A stretch of DNA of 64,000 nt from Siphonodentalium dalli (GCA_032622095.1 CP136069.1:171978394-172042393), one strand, 5' to 3'; numbered from the stretch's first letter, positions 9,981-21,010 are shown. Numbers and translations: made by a program. The notes: a model not told the origin generated them from the letters alone.

Positions 9981-12900
9981 TCAACTACCAATGTGACAGT
10001 CGAATACAAGGAAGTCCTTCATTGAGTCCGGGAGCGGAAGAAGCCAAATTCCATCTTGAAATTTCCCAGGTTTCAAGGAGCCCCTAACCGCACGCCGCGC
10101 CATGTGCATAAGTGGCACGGGATTCCGGCTATTTTCAAATAAAATTCTCCTTTGGACGTAACGCAGTTTGGTCATGTACTTTAACACGCCTTCCAAACTT
10201 ATAGCAGACGCCGCCTCCATAAGTAGATGAAGTACTTCCAGATTCTCACCTCCAATCTCGGGAACGAACTCCAACACAGAAAAACGATCCTTCGACCTCA
10301 TGGACGCCCTAACTTCTCGGAAAACCAAACGCGATCCGTGTCTTAGCAACAGATGAACGATCTCTATGGAAACGTCGTTACCAGCGTTTTTCAAATACTC
10401 GACCATCGGGGTGAGATATGGATCGATAAAACTAACTTTTTCTTGATAGAAATTTGGATTCGCCCCATAGTTGAGCAAAATTTCTATTAATTGTTTTCTA
10501 TTTGTCAAACCTGGAGCCGAACAAGCTAGCTGCAAGGCAGTCGCTTTCTCCTCTGTGCGTTCGTCGACGTCTGCATTCCATTTCATTAATAGTTCGCACA
10601 TTTCCGGATAGTCCTTTATGACTGACATATGAAGACATGCATATCTGGCACTCTCGGGTTTTGTCATCGACGCCCCGTATCTTAAAAGCATGTGTGTCAT
10701 TCCTATACTTCCTCCCTCTACACAGAAATGTAGGGCCGTTCGTTGTTCGAAGAGCGGCGGGCACACGAGGTTGATGTCTGCGCCGAATTTCAGCAATAGT
10801 CTGGCTGCTTCGATGTTCTGACATTTGCACGCCTTCATTAAAGGGGATGTCCCACAACGGTTGAATACGTTTGGATTAGCACCGGCCCCCAAGAGAGCTT
10901 CTAGACACTCTATATTTTCCATAGGGACCATGTTGATCTCGTATCCCATGAAATATTTGTGGTTGGGATTGGCCCCTTGTGCCAAAAGCAATCGAACACA
11001 ATTTATTTTGTTATTTTCAATGGCAATGTTCAGCGGGTCAAGGGTTAAATAGCCAAGCGACTTGTAACTTTCTGGTGAATCTTCGGAAGCGTCGCAGAAG
11101 TTAATGCAAGCACCTCTTTGGATGAGCAATTCCATGGTTTCTACGTGACCTCTGCGCGCGCATATGTGTAATGCAGTACAGCCTACTTCGTCCACTGCGT
11201 TGATATCTGCACCATAATTAAGGAGGAAGTCCGTAGCTTCGATGTTATTGACATAAGCTGCGTAGTGGATAGGTCTTAGACCCTTCTGCACGGGCTCGTC
11301 AAGTTGCCCACCACATCTTATGATTAGAATAACGTCGTCGATGGTCGTCATACACGAGATCGCGTCCGCTAGGAGGCGCTGTAAATATTCCAATTCGTAA
11401 CCAACATCTAAAATTTTAATAACCTTCCCATCCATCCCGTGAATTTCGCGATAATCTTCAAACGATCTCTCTTTAGAATCAGACTCTTCAACTGAGTTGT
11501 GTCCAGGCGAATTTCTCTCGAGAGTTTTTGTCTCGTCATTTTCATTTAGCACTTCAGTCACGTGATCAGTTTGTTCTGGAGAACTGCTCTCGGGATTTCT
11601 TGTTTCGTCATTTTCATTTGGCGTTTGTGTCACGTGGTCGGTTTGTTCAGGGGAACTGCTCCCGAGATTGCTTGTTTCGTCATTTTCATTTAGCACTTCA
11701 GTCACGTGATCAGTTTGTTCTGGAGAACTGCTCTCGGGATTTCTTGTTTCGTCATTTTCATTTGGCGTTTGTGTCACGTGGTCGGTTTGTTCAGGGGAAC
11801 TGCTCCCGAGATTGCTTGTTTCGTCATTTTCATTTGGCGTTTGTGTCACGTGGTCGGTTTGTTCAGGGGAACTGCTCCCGACATTGCTTGTTTCGTCATT
11901 TTCATTTGACGTTTGTGTCACGTGGTCGGTTTGTTCAGGGGAACTGCTCCCGAAATTGCTTGTTTCGTCATTTTCATTTGGCGTTTGTATCACGTGGTCG
12001 GTTTGTTCAGGGGAACTGCTCCCGAGATTGCTTGTTTCGTCATTTTCTTTTAGCGTGTGTGTCATGTGCTCAGTTTGTTGTCGAGAAATGATCTCGGAAT
12101 TTCCAGTTTCGTCATTTTTCGTTGGCTTTTTTGTCAAGTGATCAGTCTGTTGAGGAGAATCGCTTTCGAGATTTCTTGTTTGGGGATTTTCCATTGGTGC
12201 TTGTGTCGCGTAGTCAGTTTGTTCTTGAGAACTACTGTTGTCTATTACAGCTGAACTTCTGGTATCCAATGCACTTACATTTTCCAGAGTTTCTAGTTTC
12301 GACGTAACAACAACAGAGTTCAATTCAGCTGTTGGTGCGACTTTTCTGTCAATGTCGATGCTATTCCCCTGCATGTTTAAGTGCCAATCTGGTTCTGAGC
12401 TCGCCTCATCCTCGCTCGATTTTCCAATTGAGATTGCAGGACATACATTAGCAACACCATTCTCAAACTCGGTGTCGTCTGCTCTGCTATATCTTCGACG
12501 AAACTCGTCGTCAGAATGATCCACAGGTCTGCAGCCCTCGTCGTAATAATAACCCGCAAGTGCACACTCATTGTTAGAATAACCTGCGGTTTTGCAGTCG
12601 TTTGTCAAATCACATATGTTGTCCCCGGAAACAACATCCTGGTCTTGATAGAGACCATACTCCGTTGTGGTGCCCACAACTCCTGGTTCTGGCGCCACAT
12701 AACTGTTTGACTCTGGGTTATTTCTGTTAGGGATACCTTCATCTCTAACATAAGATGTAGATTCAATCAACTCCGAATTATTTCTATCCCGAGTCCCGTC
12801 ATCTCTGACGTAAGAGGTAGATCCTTTCGCTGACACCTCAAGAGTTTTAGCCTCTGATGGCGAGTGAAGACCCATATTCTCGATTGACGCGCGTCGCTGT

Positions 12901-13034
12901 CCACTTGCATTAGGCGAATGCTCTGGGTCTGCACTAGCTTCTTGTGATTTGATTTCTTCATGTTGTACTACCACAACGTTAGCGTGACCCTCATTGCTAC
13001 TCTGGCTCACGTGTCCATGTGTATCATCTTCTTC
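9981..13034 (-). CDS. ankyrin-repeat SOCS-box (ASB-like) protein, large last exon, 5' incomplete
   Basis: Seen: an uninterrupted 1017-codon frame ending in TGA. Numbering from the exon start, residues 1-580 are acidic, Ser/Glu/Thr-rich and low-complexity, with tandem 24-residue repeats at about 268-503. Residues 583-935 are roughly ten ankyrin repeats (GLRPIHYAAY, GCTALHICARRGHVETMELL, TALHFCVEGG). The C-terminus has a SOCS box: BC-box PLMHMARRAV at 974 and a Cul5-box-like LPLP at 999-1002. Known: ASB proteins use the SOCS box to bind Elongin B/C and Cullin-5, presenting ankyrin-bound substrates for ubiquitination. Start: on the minus strand the exon opens after acceptor CTTTTACTTGTAG, in frame with GAAGAAGATGAT, so an upstream coding exon is expected. 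The first in-frame ATG inside the exon is at 12875. The only ATG before it (13015 area) is out of frame. Odd: the roughly 580-residue disordered extension is unusual for ASB proteins. The ASB subfamily cannot be told. Confidence 0.9.
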   Translation of the reverse strand, partial: EEDDTHGHVSQSSNEGHANVVVVQHEEIKSQEASADPEHSPNASGQRRASIENMGLHSPSEAKTLEVSAKGSTSYVRDDGTRDRNNSELIESTSYVRDEGIPNRNNPESNSYVAPEPGVVGTTTEYGLYQDQDVVSGDNICDLTNDCKTAGYSNNECALAGYYYDEGCRPVDHSDDEFRRRYSRADDTEFENGVANVCPAISIGKSSEDEASSEPDWHLNMQGNSIDIDRKVAPTAELNSVVVTSKLETLENVSALDTRSSAVIDNSSSQEQTDYATQAPMENPQTRNLESDSPQQTDHLTKKPTKNDETGNSEIISRQQTEHMTHTLKENDETSNLGSSSPEQTDHVIQTPNENDETSNFGSSSPEQTDHVTQTSNENDETSNVGSSSPEQTDHVTQTPNENDETSNLGSSSPEQTDHVTQTPNENDETRNPESSSPEQTDHVTEVLNENDETSNLGSSSPEQTDHVTQTPNENDETRNPESSSPEQTDHVTEVLNENDETKTLERNSPGHNSVEESDSKERSFEDYREIHGMDGKVIKILDVGYELEYLQRLLADAISCMTTIDDVILIIRCGGQLDEPVQKGLRPIHYAAYVNNIEATDFLLNYGADINAVDEVGCTALHICARRGHVETMELLIQRGACINFCDASEDSPESYKSLGYLTLDPLNIAIENNKINCVRLLLAQGANPNHKYFMGYEINMVPMENIECLEALLGAGANPNVFNRCGTSPLMKACKCQNIEAARLLLKFGADINLVCPPLFEQRTALHFCVEGGSIGMTHMLLRYGASMTKPESARYACLHMSVIKDYPEMCELLMKWNADVDERTEEKATALQLACSAPGLTNRKQLIEILLNYGANPNFYQEKVSFIDPYLTPMVEYLKNAGNDVSIEIVHLLLRHGSRLVFREVRASMRSKDRFSVLEFVPEIGGENLEVLHLLMEAASAISLEGVLKYMTKLRYVQRRILFENSRNPVPLMHMARRAVRGSLKPGKFQDGIWLLPLPDSMKDFLVFDCHIGS
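11525..12230 (-). repeat. in-frame 72-bp coding minisatellite inside the ASB-like exon
   Basis: About ten head-to-tail 72-bp units, each encoding 24 residues of the type SSSPEQTDHVTQTPNENDET. The middle units are nearly identical and the outer ones (towards 12230) more diverged, the usual pattern of unequal exchange in an array centre. Because 72 is a multiple of 3, gain or loss of units keeps the reading frame. A 187-codon plus-strand frame across the array is a shadow. Confidence 0.9.
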
Positions 13035-13106
13035 CTACAAGTAAAAGAACATCTAAAGTGACATGGAGCACTCTGATAGGGTGTTCGAATGGGAATAGAG
13101 ATTATA

Positions 13107-13442
13107 TAGGGCCCACTTAATTTTCGAACTCCCAGATCACATTATATGACATACATGGCATAGTATACATGTAAACCATTTGAAAAAAGAAGCTCCAAGA
13201 CTTCGTATTTTCAACTTATCTGGTGTAAAGACTGTGAACGTGTTATTTCTGTTGAGATACCGACGTGTGTTTTGTGCTTAGGTTTCATCTGGACTGTACT
13301 GCAAAGTCTATTATTTTCAATGTAAGGGGAATAACTCTATATAATATCTTAGTTTGAATTCGGTTGCATTCTGGGGGCGAAACGGGGGAAACGCGAGAGG
13401 TATTCTGTGGCCAAGAAAAGTTCAGAGGAAAATATTGAAATA
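13107..13442. mobile_element. family B MITE, partial copy
   Basis: Starts GGGCCCACTTAATTTTCGAA and follows family B order (GAAGCTCCAAGAC, CTGTGAACGTG, GGGGAATAACTCTATA, GGGGGCGAAACGGGGGAAA). It stops before the right terminus. Lies about 75 bp upstream, in minus-strand terms, of the ASB-like exon, so within its presumed intron. Confidence 0.75.
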
Positions 13443-13466
13443 ATATTCTGAAGAAAATTTGTTTCC

Positions 13467-13870
13467 TTAAAGGCCCCTATAATTTTCGAGTCATGCCTTG
13501 ATATACGGTTGTAATAACAATCTATGACATAGAATATGATTAAAATACTATAATGGTGTCCATAGAGTAATAGAAAATAGCTGAATTATAGAAACATTTT
13601 CCCCTTTTCGCTTCCAGAATGCAACATAATTCAAACTAAGATATAGAGTTATTCCGCTTCCATTGAAAATAATAGACTTTGCAGTGCAGTCCAGATAAAA
13701 ATTAAACACAGAAAACACGACGGTACCTAAAAAAAAACATGTTCACAATTTAATACACCGGATAAGTTGATAATGCAATGTTTTGGAGCTTCCTCTGTCA
13801 AATGGTATATAATATGGCATATATTTTATATAATGTGATATGAGGGTTCGAAAATTAAGTGGGCATTTAA
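13467..13870. mobile_element. family B TTAA-bordered MITE, full copy
   Basis: From TTAAAGGCCCCTATAATTTT to AAAATTAAGTGGGCATTTAA. It is in inverted orientation to the neighbouring 13107 copy; the shared internal blocks appear in reverse order and complement. No coding capacity. Confidence 0.8.
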
Positions 13871-13890
13871 TTATTGCTATGCAAACATAA

Positions 13891-14062
13891 TAAATAGAGG
13901 ATCTACAACTCGTCCCCAGTTTATAGCGGAATTTATAAAACGAGTCCAGTAAATTATGTCTGGAGTGTCTGGACAGAGCCTTTGGCGAGACCCAGACCTA
14001 ATTTACTGGACGAGTTTTGTAAATTCCGCTATAAACTGGGGATGAGTTGTAGATTCTATTTA
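13891..14062. mobile_element. 172-bp palindromic element
   Basis: The left arm TAAATAGAGGATCTACAACT is the inverse of the right arm AGTTGTAGATTCTATTTA. The match continues inward through CCCCAGTTTATAGCGGAATTT and GTCCAGTAAATTA to a short loop near 13965-13980. No clear target duplication. Unassigned MITE. Confidence 0.75.
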
Positions 14063-14960
14063 GTACATGATCCAAAACCTCGACGAAACATACTTAAATA
14101 ACAAAATGGGACGTGAAAACTAACATCGTCTTCTATAAGGCCAGCGATGACGTTTCACGTACATGTAACTATGCCTTGTTTTCCAGCGTAAAGAAATAGT
14201 CCCAGATAAATAAAAGACTCTTTCACGCATTTAATGCATGGCGTATATTCAATGAAATAACTTTACAGACTCTTCATTCGTTAGAGTTTTGTTGGAAATA
14301 TAATGGAAGCCAAAGTATTTTGAGACATAGAATACGGAATGTAAACAGACGACAAACCGGAAGTCAACGGTCACCTGGTACTACTCCCTGTTATGAAACG
14401 AACCTTTAATATCACAATTTATAGAATGGGTTTATTGAATGGAATAAGGGTATGATCATGACATCATAATAAATATGTACAGGTGTTGGTCATATGTTGG
14501 CACAATATCATTTCGACATTTTGTATTTTGAAGTGGAATGCTAGCTCGCGTGATAAATTCCATGATTTATAGAATGTACTCTTTGAATAAGTATATGATT
14601 ATCTCCCTTGATATTATTAACAATTTTAGCGGCGCCAATATGCGGATTGAGAGCGGATCTCAAGTTGGAACGATCAGATATTTTTAGCGCGGGCACCTAG
14701 CTATATATAGGGTATAACTTTTATACATATTGTAAGGATTGCGGGGCAAATTGGAATCACGCAACGTCTTTCTTATACATGCATACATGCATGTATGTAT
14801 ACATGCATACATGCATGTATGTAAATGTATGTCTTGTTGGTGGATCGACGCATTGTCGATTGTTTATTGGAGATAAATTCGTCCCGAAATAAGGACATAT
14901 AAGTGTTTACAATTGAGCGCGTATATAGTTCAGACGTTGTGTATATACTGAAATCGTACG
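14063..14960. other. gene-free stretch with a palindromic microsatellite
   Basis: No gene. About 14775-14830 is a CATACATGCATGTATG-type alternating palindromic microsatellite able to form hairpins. The missing 5' exon of the ASB-like gene may lie in or beyond this region, but I could not identify it. Confidence 0.45.
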
Positions 14961-15062
14961 TTATTCAGAGTTTCTGGTTTCGACGTAACAGCGACCGAGT
15001 TCAATTCAGCTGTTAATGTAGCAACCTCACTTCCACAGTTTCATTTCCAGTGCCTATCTGGA
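14961..15062 (-). pseudogene. fragment of the ASB-like exon
   Basis: 14961-15014 aligns to 12281-12333, inside the ASB-like exon, with about five to six mismatches in 53 bases; shared runs include TTTCGACGTAACA and TCAATTCAGCTGTT. The following 45 bases match only weakly, ending at TGCCTATCTGG versus TGCCAATCTGG near 12390. Same orientation as the gene. It appears to be a small decayed duplicate of the exon's low-complexity part. Alternatively it could be a retained ancient exon repeat of the same gene. Confidence 0.6.
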
Positions 15063-15065
15063 CAC

Positions 15066-15407
15066 ATGTTAAATCGCAATGTTTATTCTATTGTAAACAT
15101 ACTTTATACCAGGATTATTTCCGTTTTCGCACTATATATGACCACTAACTGTTATTCTATTTACTTTTGTAAGTATTTTTATACTCCATTTGTTCATATT
15201 TATTTGCATCTTCCTGAAATAGCTATTTGTTTTATGTCACCTAATTTTGCTGGTAAAATAGTGACAGAAAACAGAGGTGAGATAAACTGCTTACTATTTT
15301 TTTAGATTGTATGAGCACTGATTTAAGTAATGGCTATGAAATTTCGCCTCTCCTTGCTCCTGCAATGAATCGCAAACCTTACCGGCATTTTGTTTTAAAG
15401 CCCGAAC
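15066..15407. other. gene-free stretch
   Basis: A 79-codon plus-strand frame (15066-15305) is hydrophobic and Tyr/Phe-rich but sits in AT-rich DNA. It has no recognisable family and is not called as a gene. Confidence 0.35.
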
Positions 15408-15868
15408 TTAAGGTACTCAATCCGATTAAGCACTCCTAAATTACTATTTCTTTGGCTTCGGGGGTAACAAATATTTGATTCGAGTCGAGGAACCCACCCT
15501 TCAAAGCTCAGAGTGATCAGATATCGATTTTTGAAATGAGTTAATTTTTGGAGATGTGGGCCACTTCACGTCTCAAACGGACAAATTACGGAAAAATTGC
15601 GGGTTTAAGATGGAAAACTCTAAAATCAAGTTGTTATTATTAACAATAATAATCACTTGATTTTAGAGTTATCCATCTTACACCCGCAATTTGTCCATTT
15701 GAGACGTGGAAGTGGCCCATGCACATCTCCAAAAATTAAACACATTTCAAAAATCGATATCTGATCACTCTGGGCTTTGAAGGGTGGGTTCCTCGACTCG
15801 ATTCAATTATTTTTAACCCCCGAAGCCAAAGAAATAGTAATTTAGGGGTGCTTAATCGCATTGATTAA
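15408..15868. mobile_element. family A MITE, copy A4
   Basis: From TTAAGGTACTCAATCCGATT to CGCATTGATTAA. It is a near-perfect palindrome around the centre near 15640 (ATTATTAACAATAATAATCA), containing both GATTCGAGTCGAGGAACCC and its complement. The right end is slightly decayed. Confidence 0.82.
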
Positions 15869-16109
15869 AAAATTTGCTAATGTTTTTGTTGCTTGCATAT
15901 ATGCTTGTAGTTATCTCTGTGTCTGAAAAACATATATAACTAAATAATCACATGAACTTTTCCAAAAACCTTTGAGGTTGCTAGTTAATTTCGCTGAAGG
16001 GGCCACTCTCACCTAAAATAAATGTGCTGAAGGGTACACACTGATATTGGCATTAACGCAGTTACTTTAACTAATTTCCTGACAGTCTGGCGCACATTAT
16101 GACACAATT
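15869..16109. other. gene-free spacer
   Basis: Nothing recognised between a MITE and a minisatellite. Confidence 0.4.
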
Positions 16110-16408
16110 GGTATGCGGCTGATACGGACCCTGGCTCATACTGACCCTGGCTCATATGGACCACCGGCTGATACGGACCCTGGCTCATACGGACCCTGGC
16201 TCATACGGACCACCGGCTGATACGGACCCTGGCTCTTACGGACCCTGGCTCATACGGACCCTAGTTGATACGGACCACCGGCTGATACGGACCCTGGCTC
16301 ATACGGACCCTTGCTGATACGGACCACCGGTTCATACGGACCCTGGCTCATACGGACCACCGGCTGATACGTACCCTGGCTCTTACGGACCCCTGGCTCA
16401 TACGGACC
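16110..16408. repeat. 16-17 bp minisatellite (ATACGGACCCTGGCTC)
   Basis: About 18 tandem units alternating between GCTGATACGGACCCTG, GCTCATACGGACCCTG and a variant ending GACCACCG. The arrangement of variants is itself periodic (about every three units), indicating a higher-order block duplication. Confidence 0.9.
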
Positions 16409-17900
16409 TAAATTATAATATGCAATTTTAATTATGTTTTACTTTTCTAAACTCATGCTTGAATTTTTACTTTATTGGCTAATCTGAACGAACATTCATT
16501 ATTTGTCTATAGAATTAAAAATCATATAGATTGTAAAATATTTTAATAAGACTATTATTTTCTATTGTGTTGGTTTACGGTTCCTCCTAACCAAAAAATC
16601 ACGGGAGGAGAAAACAATTAAATCAGCTATTATTTTATTACCTCTGCGTGAGTCTAATGGACCTATACCAAATATTCCCTTTTTTCTTTCTGATATTTGG
16701 AAATTTCAGACCGAACTAGCTTAGAGCAGTTTGAATTAATTCTGATAGTTTGGTATTTCAACCAGTATTTATGTGAACTTTGTTGATTCTTATCAAAAAG
16801 TAGCACAATTTCCTACTTTCGGTCAAATATTTGGACATACATTTTCCAACTTTACTGCACGTGTGTCAGGTTGGAAATTTCCCACAGTTTGAAAGCTTGA
16901 GGTAAATTCGGAAAATTCCCAGGGGAGGCCTGAACATGGGAATTTGGTCTGGTTCCAGAGAGGAACAGTTGGAAATGTCAGGTTGGACACTGGACACCCC
17001 CCCCCCCCCCCAACGCAGACCCTCAACAATCTCTACCAGAGCGCACCAGTCATGCTTCCTTTCTGACTCTGTAACCGACTGGGCACTAGTCCGTGTTTCT
17101 ATATTTGGAATGGGATTTTCCATCAAAAATGGCAAAACCCGATCGCTCCAATATCAAATGTCAATGTGCTTCATCGAGGGAGGTAAACCCTCCATGGAGT
17201 TTGACCCTCAATAGCCACGCCGTCTCTGACAATGCACTATTTGCGTGAGGTCAATTCGCGTGGGTATTCCAGTTGTTCCCAACTTCGCATGAAGCGAACG
17301 TCTTCAGATCCATGTATAATGCACTGCTTTACATGGGCATTAGAGTGAAAATCGATGGCATGTGTATTTATGAACTTCTGTCTTTGTATACCAAAAATCA
17401 ATAAATTGCTATCTGAGAATGGTCCTTGTGGGAGTTTTACAATTTATTCTACAGTAAGCAATATAGCAACAGCGTAACAGCTGTAGTGAATGTAAGATTC
17501 GAAAACCACAGAACTGTATCATCGCGTATTCGGGGACGTGGCCAGAGGGTACGTCTCAATCTGGGGTGTTCACCCCTCCCCTCCCCACTTGAAGCAGACC
17601 AAAATGTCCAATTTCGAGATGTTCCACTTGCAAACCACGGGCTGGAATTTTCCAAACTCCAAACTTTCCAACTGTTGGAATTTCCAATCTATAGCATGCA
17701 TCTCATGATTGTCAATTCAGTCGCCACAGAAATCGACAAAAGCTGGAAAATATTCGACTTTTGGTATGGAAGCGAAATGAAACTAAAAGAAATATTTAAC
17801 CTATTTTTGTTTTTAAATTCCAACTTTTTTCTGATGGTCAGGTTTGAAATTTCCAACTATTGAAATTTTTTGGAGGGAGTGATCGAGACTCTCCACATAT
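16409..17900. repeat. dispersed repeat region (TTGGAAATTTC blocks); no gene
   Basis: Diverged copies of a repeat with GTTGGAAATTTCC, CCTGAACATGGGAATTTGG and CTTGAAGCAGACCAAA blocks occur at about 16680-17000 and 17560-17870; related sequence follows the last exon at 56960-57220. The segment 17036-17175 is a separate repeat shared with 25867-26002 (CACCAGTCATGCTTCCTTTC, AAACCCGATCGCTCCAA). A C-run lies at about 16999-17011. Frames of 92 and 145 codons here are chance frames in repeat DNA. Confidence 0.6.
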
Positions 17901-18672
17901 TGATCCGAGGGATCTGAGAAATCTAAATATATAGCTGGAAATATTTTAATAATGGATGTGCTGGTGTTTGCATAACGATAGGGAAAGCCATATTGAGTAT
18001 GGTTGTTTTTAACAAACAACACAGCCATTATTAAAGGCACGGGTTGCGTTCGTTGCAGAAATATTCATATTTGTTCAAATCGCCATCAACATAAGGAATA
18101 TTAAAATATATATAGTTTTGTTCATATGCCAAACATAATCAGCGCGTAAATAGTATATTGTCGTCAAGACGTACGATGGTGTGCGCAAAAAAAGAGCCTG
18201 CTCGGGTTACAGAAGTTTTGCTTCTGTTTACATAACACAGCGCAATTATATTGGTTAATAACACACAATGATATAAACGCTCTTTTTTATTTCCATATCA
18301 GGGAAACAGTAACAAATAACGCTCTTTATGTTTACCATATCCGGATCTAAACAAAAGCCAGGTTATGTATCGTGTTTTGCTTTTGTTTACATAACAAAGG
18401 AAAAACATTTGACAATAACATACTGTTTATGCCATATTTCTGATTGGTATAAGAACAAAGTCTGTCTATATTTTACTATTATTTCTGTTTATGGCGGTTT
18501 TTGACGGAGCTGAATATTTTAACAGCATACCCACCGCCAACGCCTCCCGTATCTTTAAAACATTTTACAATATATGTACATATAACGGGTGCTCCTCCAT
18601 TCGTTCAAGTTAGCCAAACACCGAGAACATGATACCTTTCGAAAAATTAAGGTATGGCCTGCATTGGTTTGC
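17901..18672. other. gene-free stretch with degenerate short repeats
   Basis: GCTTCTGTTTACATAACA-like blocks recur near 18220 and 18380 with diverged surroundings, suggesting an old local duplication. No gene seen. Confidence 0.4.
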
Positions 18673-18776
18673 CCCAACAACAACATAGCAAACCAACGGG
18701 ACCCAACAACATCATAGCAAACTAACAGGACCCAACAACAACATAGAAAACCAACAGGACCCAACAACATCATACC
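18673..18776. repeat. about 30-bp minisatellite (CCCAACAACATCATAGCAAA)
   Basis: Three to four tandem units of about 29-31 bp, alternating CAACAACAACATAG and CAACAACATCATAG versions followed by AACCAACAGGAC. The minus-strand 72-codon frame across it is a by-product. Confidence 0.8.
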
Positions 18777-20220
18777 AAATTAGCAGCTAGGACCGCTTAA
18801 TCGCTCCATGACTGGAGTTCCTAAATTATAATATTTTTTGGGGGGCGAAAACCCTGTGCCAATGCCACAGTGTAGAAACTGTTACACCGGAAGTCATTCT
18901 ATAGCCGTGTTGTGGTGGTTCAGGATATATATAATTCGGCGTTATTTTGTCCAGAAATGTTTAATTTTGAATCACTAGGAATCGTAAGAAATCATTCCTG
19001 AACCATCACAAATCCGACAATAGCATGTCTTCCGATGTAACAATTCCTACACATTGGCGATTGCATTCTTTATATATGCGAATCCCACATGGAGAGCCTC
19101 ACATATATAGGAAAATACAATTGCATATGATAATAACATTTACATTGACCTTGTAAGCCAGTTCATTATCTTATTTCTTCGAGGCTCCCTATTGTATATA
19201 TATTTCCAGTTATATATCGCAATATCCTTTATGTAATACATAATATGTGTAATATATTAACTTGGATGAGAGAATAAAGCATTGGATAATCGCATATATA
19301 AGAGAATGCGCAGGCACATGATATTTAATGCTGCACCAACATGATATTTAATGCTGCACCAGCACTGTTCCCATCATGAAAGGGTTAATTAAAATAGAGG
19401 TGAAATATTACAGATTTATATAACATGCTTACCTGATTCAACATTATTCATCCATGCATCTAGAAGAACTACATGTACGTAAATAATGAGCCTGATTCCA
19501 CCGCTGATTCCACCGTGATATATTTACACTCATTTCTCTTCTACGTACCTACGTATATACTATCTATCACATGTGTATGCGCAGATCTCTGGTGAAATTG
19601 GCACCGATACAGATGTACCGACGATGCGGCATGGCAGCGCTGTTTATCTATTTATATATTAGACATTGTCTTATTTCGGTAAATACTGGTAAGAACTATT
19701 ACCTTGACGTCTTAGGAAACTTACACATGTTGCTCGTCGCTGCGGAATACTGATGAACATGTACTATGTTCAGTGGCGTGGCGAGTTGGTATTCGTTATG
19801 GAGTGGGGCGTCAAACTGTTTCTACAGTCATTTGTCAGGTTTTTGGGCCATCTTGCAGTAATTAAAGTCACATAATGGCTGTTTGCGCTCCAAAATACAG
19901 TTAGATAGTAAGTTGCAAGTTTTCCCGGTATCGAAGTATATCGATAAACTCTTGAACTACCTTTCTGCGATTATTATATGTCACAGAAAGACACATTCAA
20001 GTCATTAAAAATACAACTTTGAACAAGATGTTTAGGTCCCAGACAAAAAACAGTCAATTGCACTGCATGGAACAGAAAAGAGCTTTCGTGTTAGGCTATC
20101 CCTGGTGTGGTATAAATAAAGAGCGTTTTTTTTAATTATGTGAGAACAACTGAAACAGCTGGTGAATGGCTGTGACCATGGCAAGTAGTTTTCAGAGCAT
20201 TTGAAGCCGGTATATCAACA
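18777..20220. other. gene-free stretch with decayed repeat fragments
   Basis: 19110-19170 is the diverged reverse complement of 8936-8990. CCCTGTGCCAATGCC near 18862 and CATATATAAGAGAATGCG near 19293 are fragments related to the palindromic element at 38025-38494. A short direct duplication (CATGATATTTAATGCTGCAC) lies at about 19317-19360. No gene. Confidence 0.45.
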
Positions 20221-20224
20221 TTTC

Positions 20225-20720
20225 CTGCATTTCCCAACCTATGTTATGCCCCGATCTTCCAAATTATGTAGACAAAATTTGGAGGCTTGATAGTATGGGC
20301 TCTCATTACCCGAGGTGTCACCAGAAATGGGAATGTCAGCGACCACCGTATTTATGTAGTCCAACTATTCTAATTTCGGGATCCGGTTGTTGCGGGGTCA
20401 AAAAATTGCGACCACTCAGGAAAAAAGTGACTTTTTCGCAGCTGAACCACCCACCCACCCCGGCCTAGTGTATGGAAAAAAGTGGATGACCCCCCCCCCC
20501 CTGGGTGATTCAACTAAATGTGCCTGTTTTAATTCCATTTATCAAAAACTTATCGGAAGTTATCACCACGTGTATGCATTGTTGTGATTCGTGGCACATC
20601 TGCTATTGGGTGGCTGTATTGTTGTTGCCCTATGTCGTACGTAGTGCGAATACAGTGCAAAAACTTACCCCCCCCCCAATCATATTTATTGACGCATTTG
20701 ACAAATAGTCGGATTCCTTA
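20225..20720. repeat. dispersed composite repeat, partner of 32815-33215
   Basis: 20225-20410 matches 33065-33210 in inverted orientation (shared ACCCGAGGTGTCACCAGAAA and GGATCCGGTTGTTGCGGGGT). 20517-20710 matches 32815-33010 in direct orientation (shared TTTATCAAAAACTTATCGGA type block, GCAAAAACTTACCC). The relative order and orientation of the two halves therefore differ between copies. A C-run is at 20491-20501. No coding evidence. Confidence 0.7.
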
Positions 20721-20819
20721 TGTTTTATCACATTTGTTGCTTGCTAAAATATGAATGAGCCATATCCGTTTAAGTGCAAATCTCTTTAAATGAACAATTA
20801 TTCCAAAAATGTTTTAGTT

Positions 20820-21010
20820 TTAGGCTAATTACGCTTAAGCGTAATGCATTACACTCAAGCGTAATGCTATTATGCTTAAACGTAATGCCATTACGCTTAA
20901 GCGTAATGGAATTACACTTAAGCGTAATAGCCTCACTCACAACTCCATTACGCTTAAGCATAATGCCATTATGCTTAAGCATAATGCCATTACACTTAAG
21001 CGTAATAGGT
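20820..21010. repeat. cluster of CGCTTAAGCG-centred palindromes
   Basis: About eight head-to-tail copies of a 20-bp perfect or near-perfect palindrome of the type ATTACGCTTAAGCGTAAT, differing by point changes such as TATGCTTAAGCATA. The clustering is too regular to be chance. Unassigned repeat. See also 21280-21500, 52158-52297 and 53283-53347. Confidence 0.88.

Noticed and set aside
11528-12091. 187-codon plus-strand open frame with strong internal repeats
   Set aside because: It is antisense to the 72-bp coding repeats of the ASB-like exon. The repeat period (a multiple of 3) keeps any frame open, and the sense strand has recognisable ankyrin and SOCS domains.
16110-16408. Possible CRISPR-like array
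   Set aside because: Units are contiguous with no unique spacers; it is a minisatellite in animal DNA. The same applies to 20820-21010 and 26671-26950.
17426-17863. 145-codon plus-strand frame
   Set aside because: Composed of dispersed repeat blocks also seen at 16680-17000 and 56960-57220; no domain.
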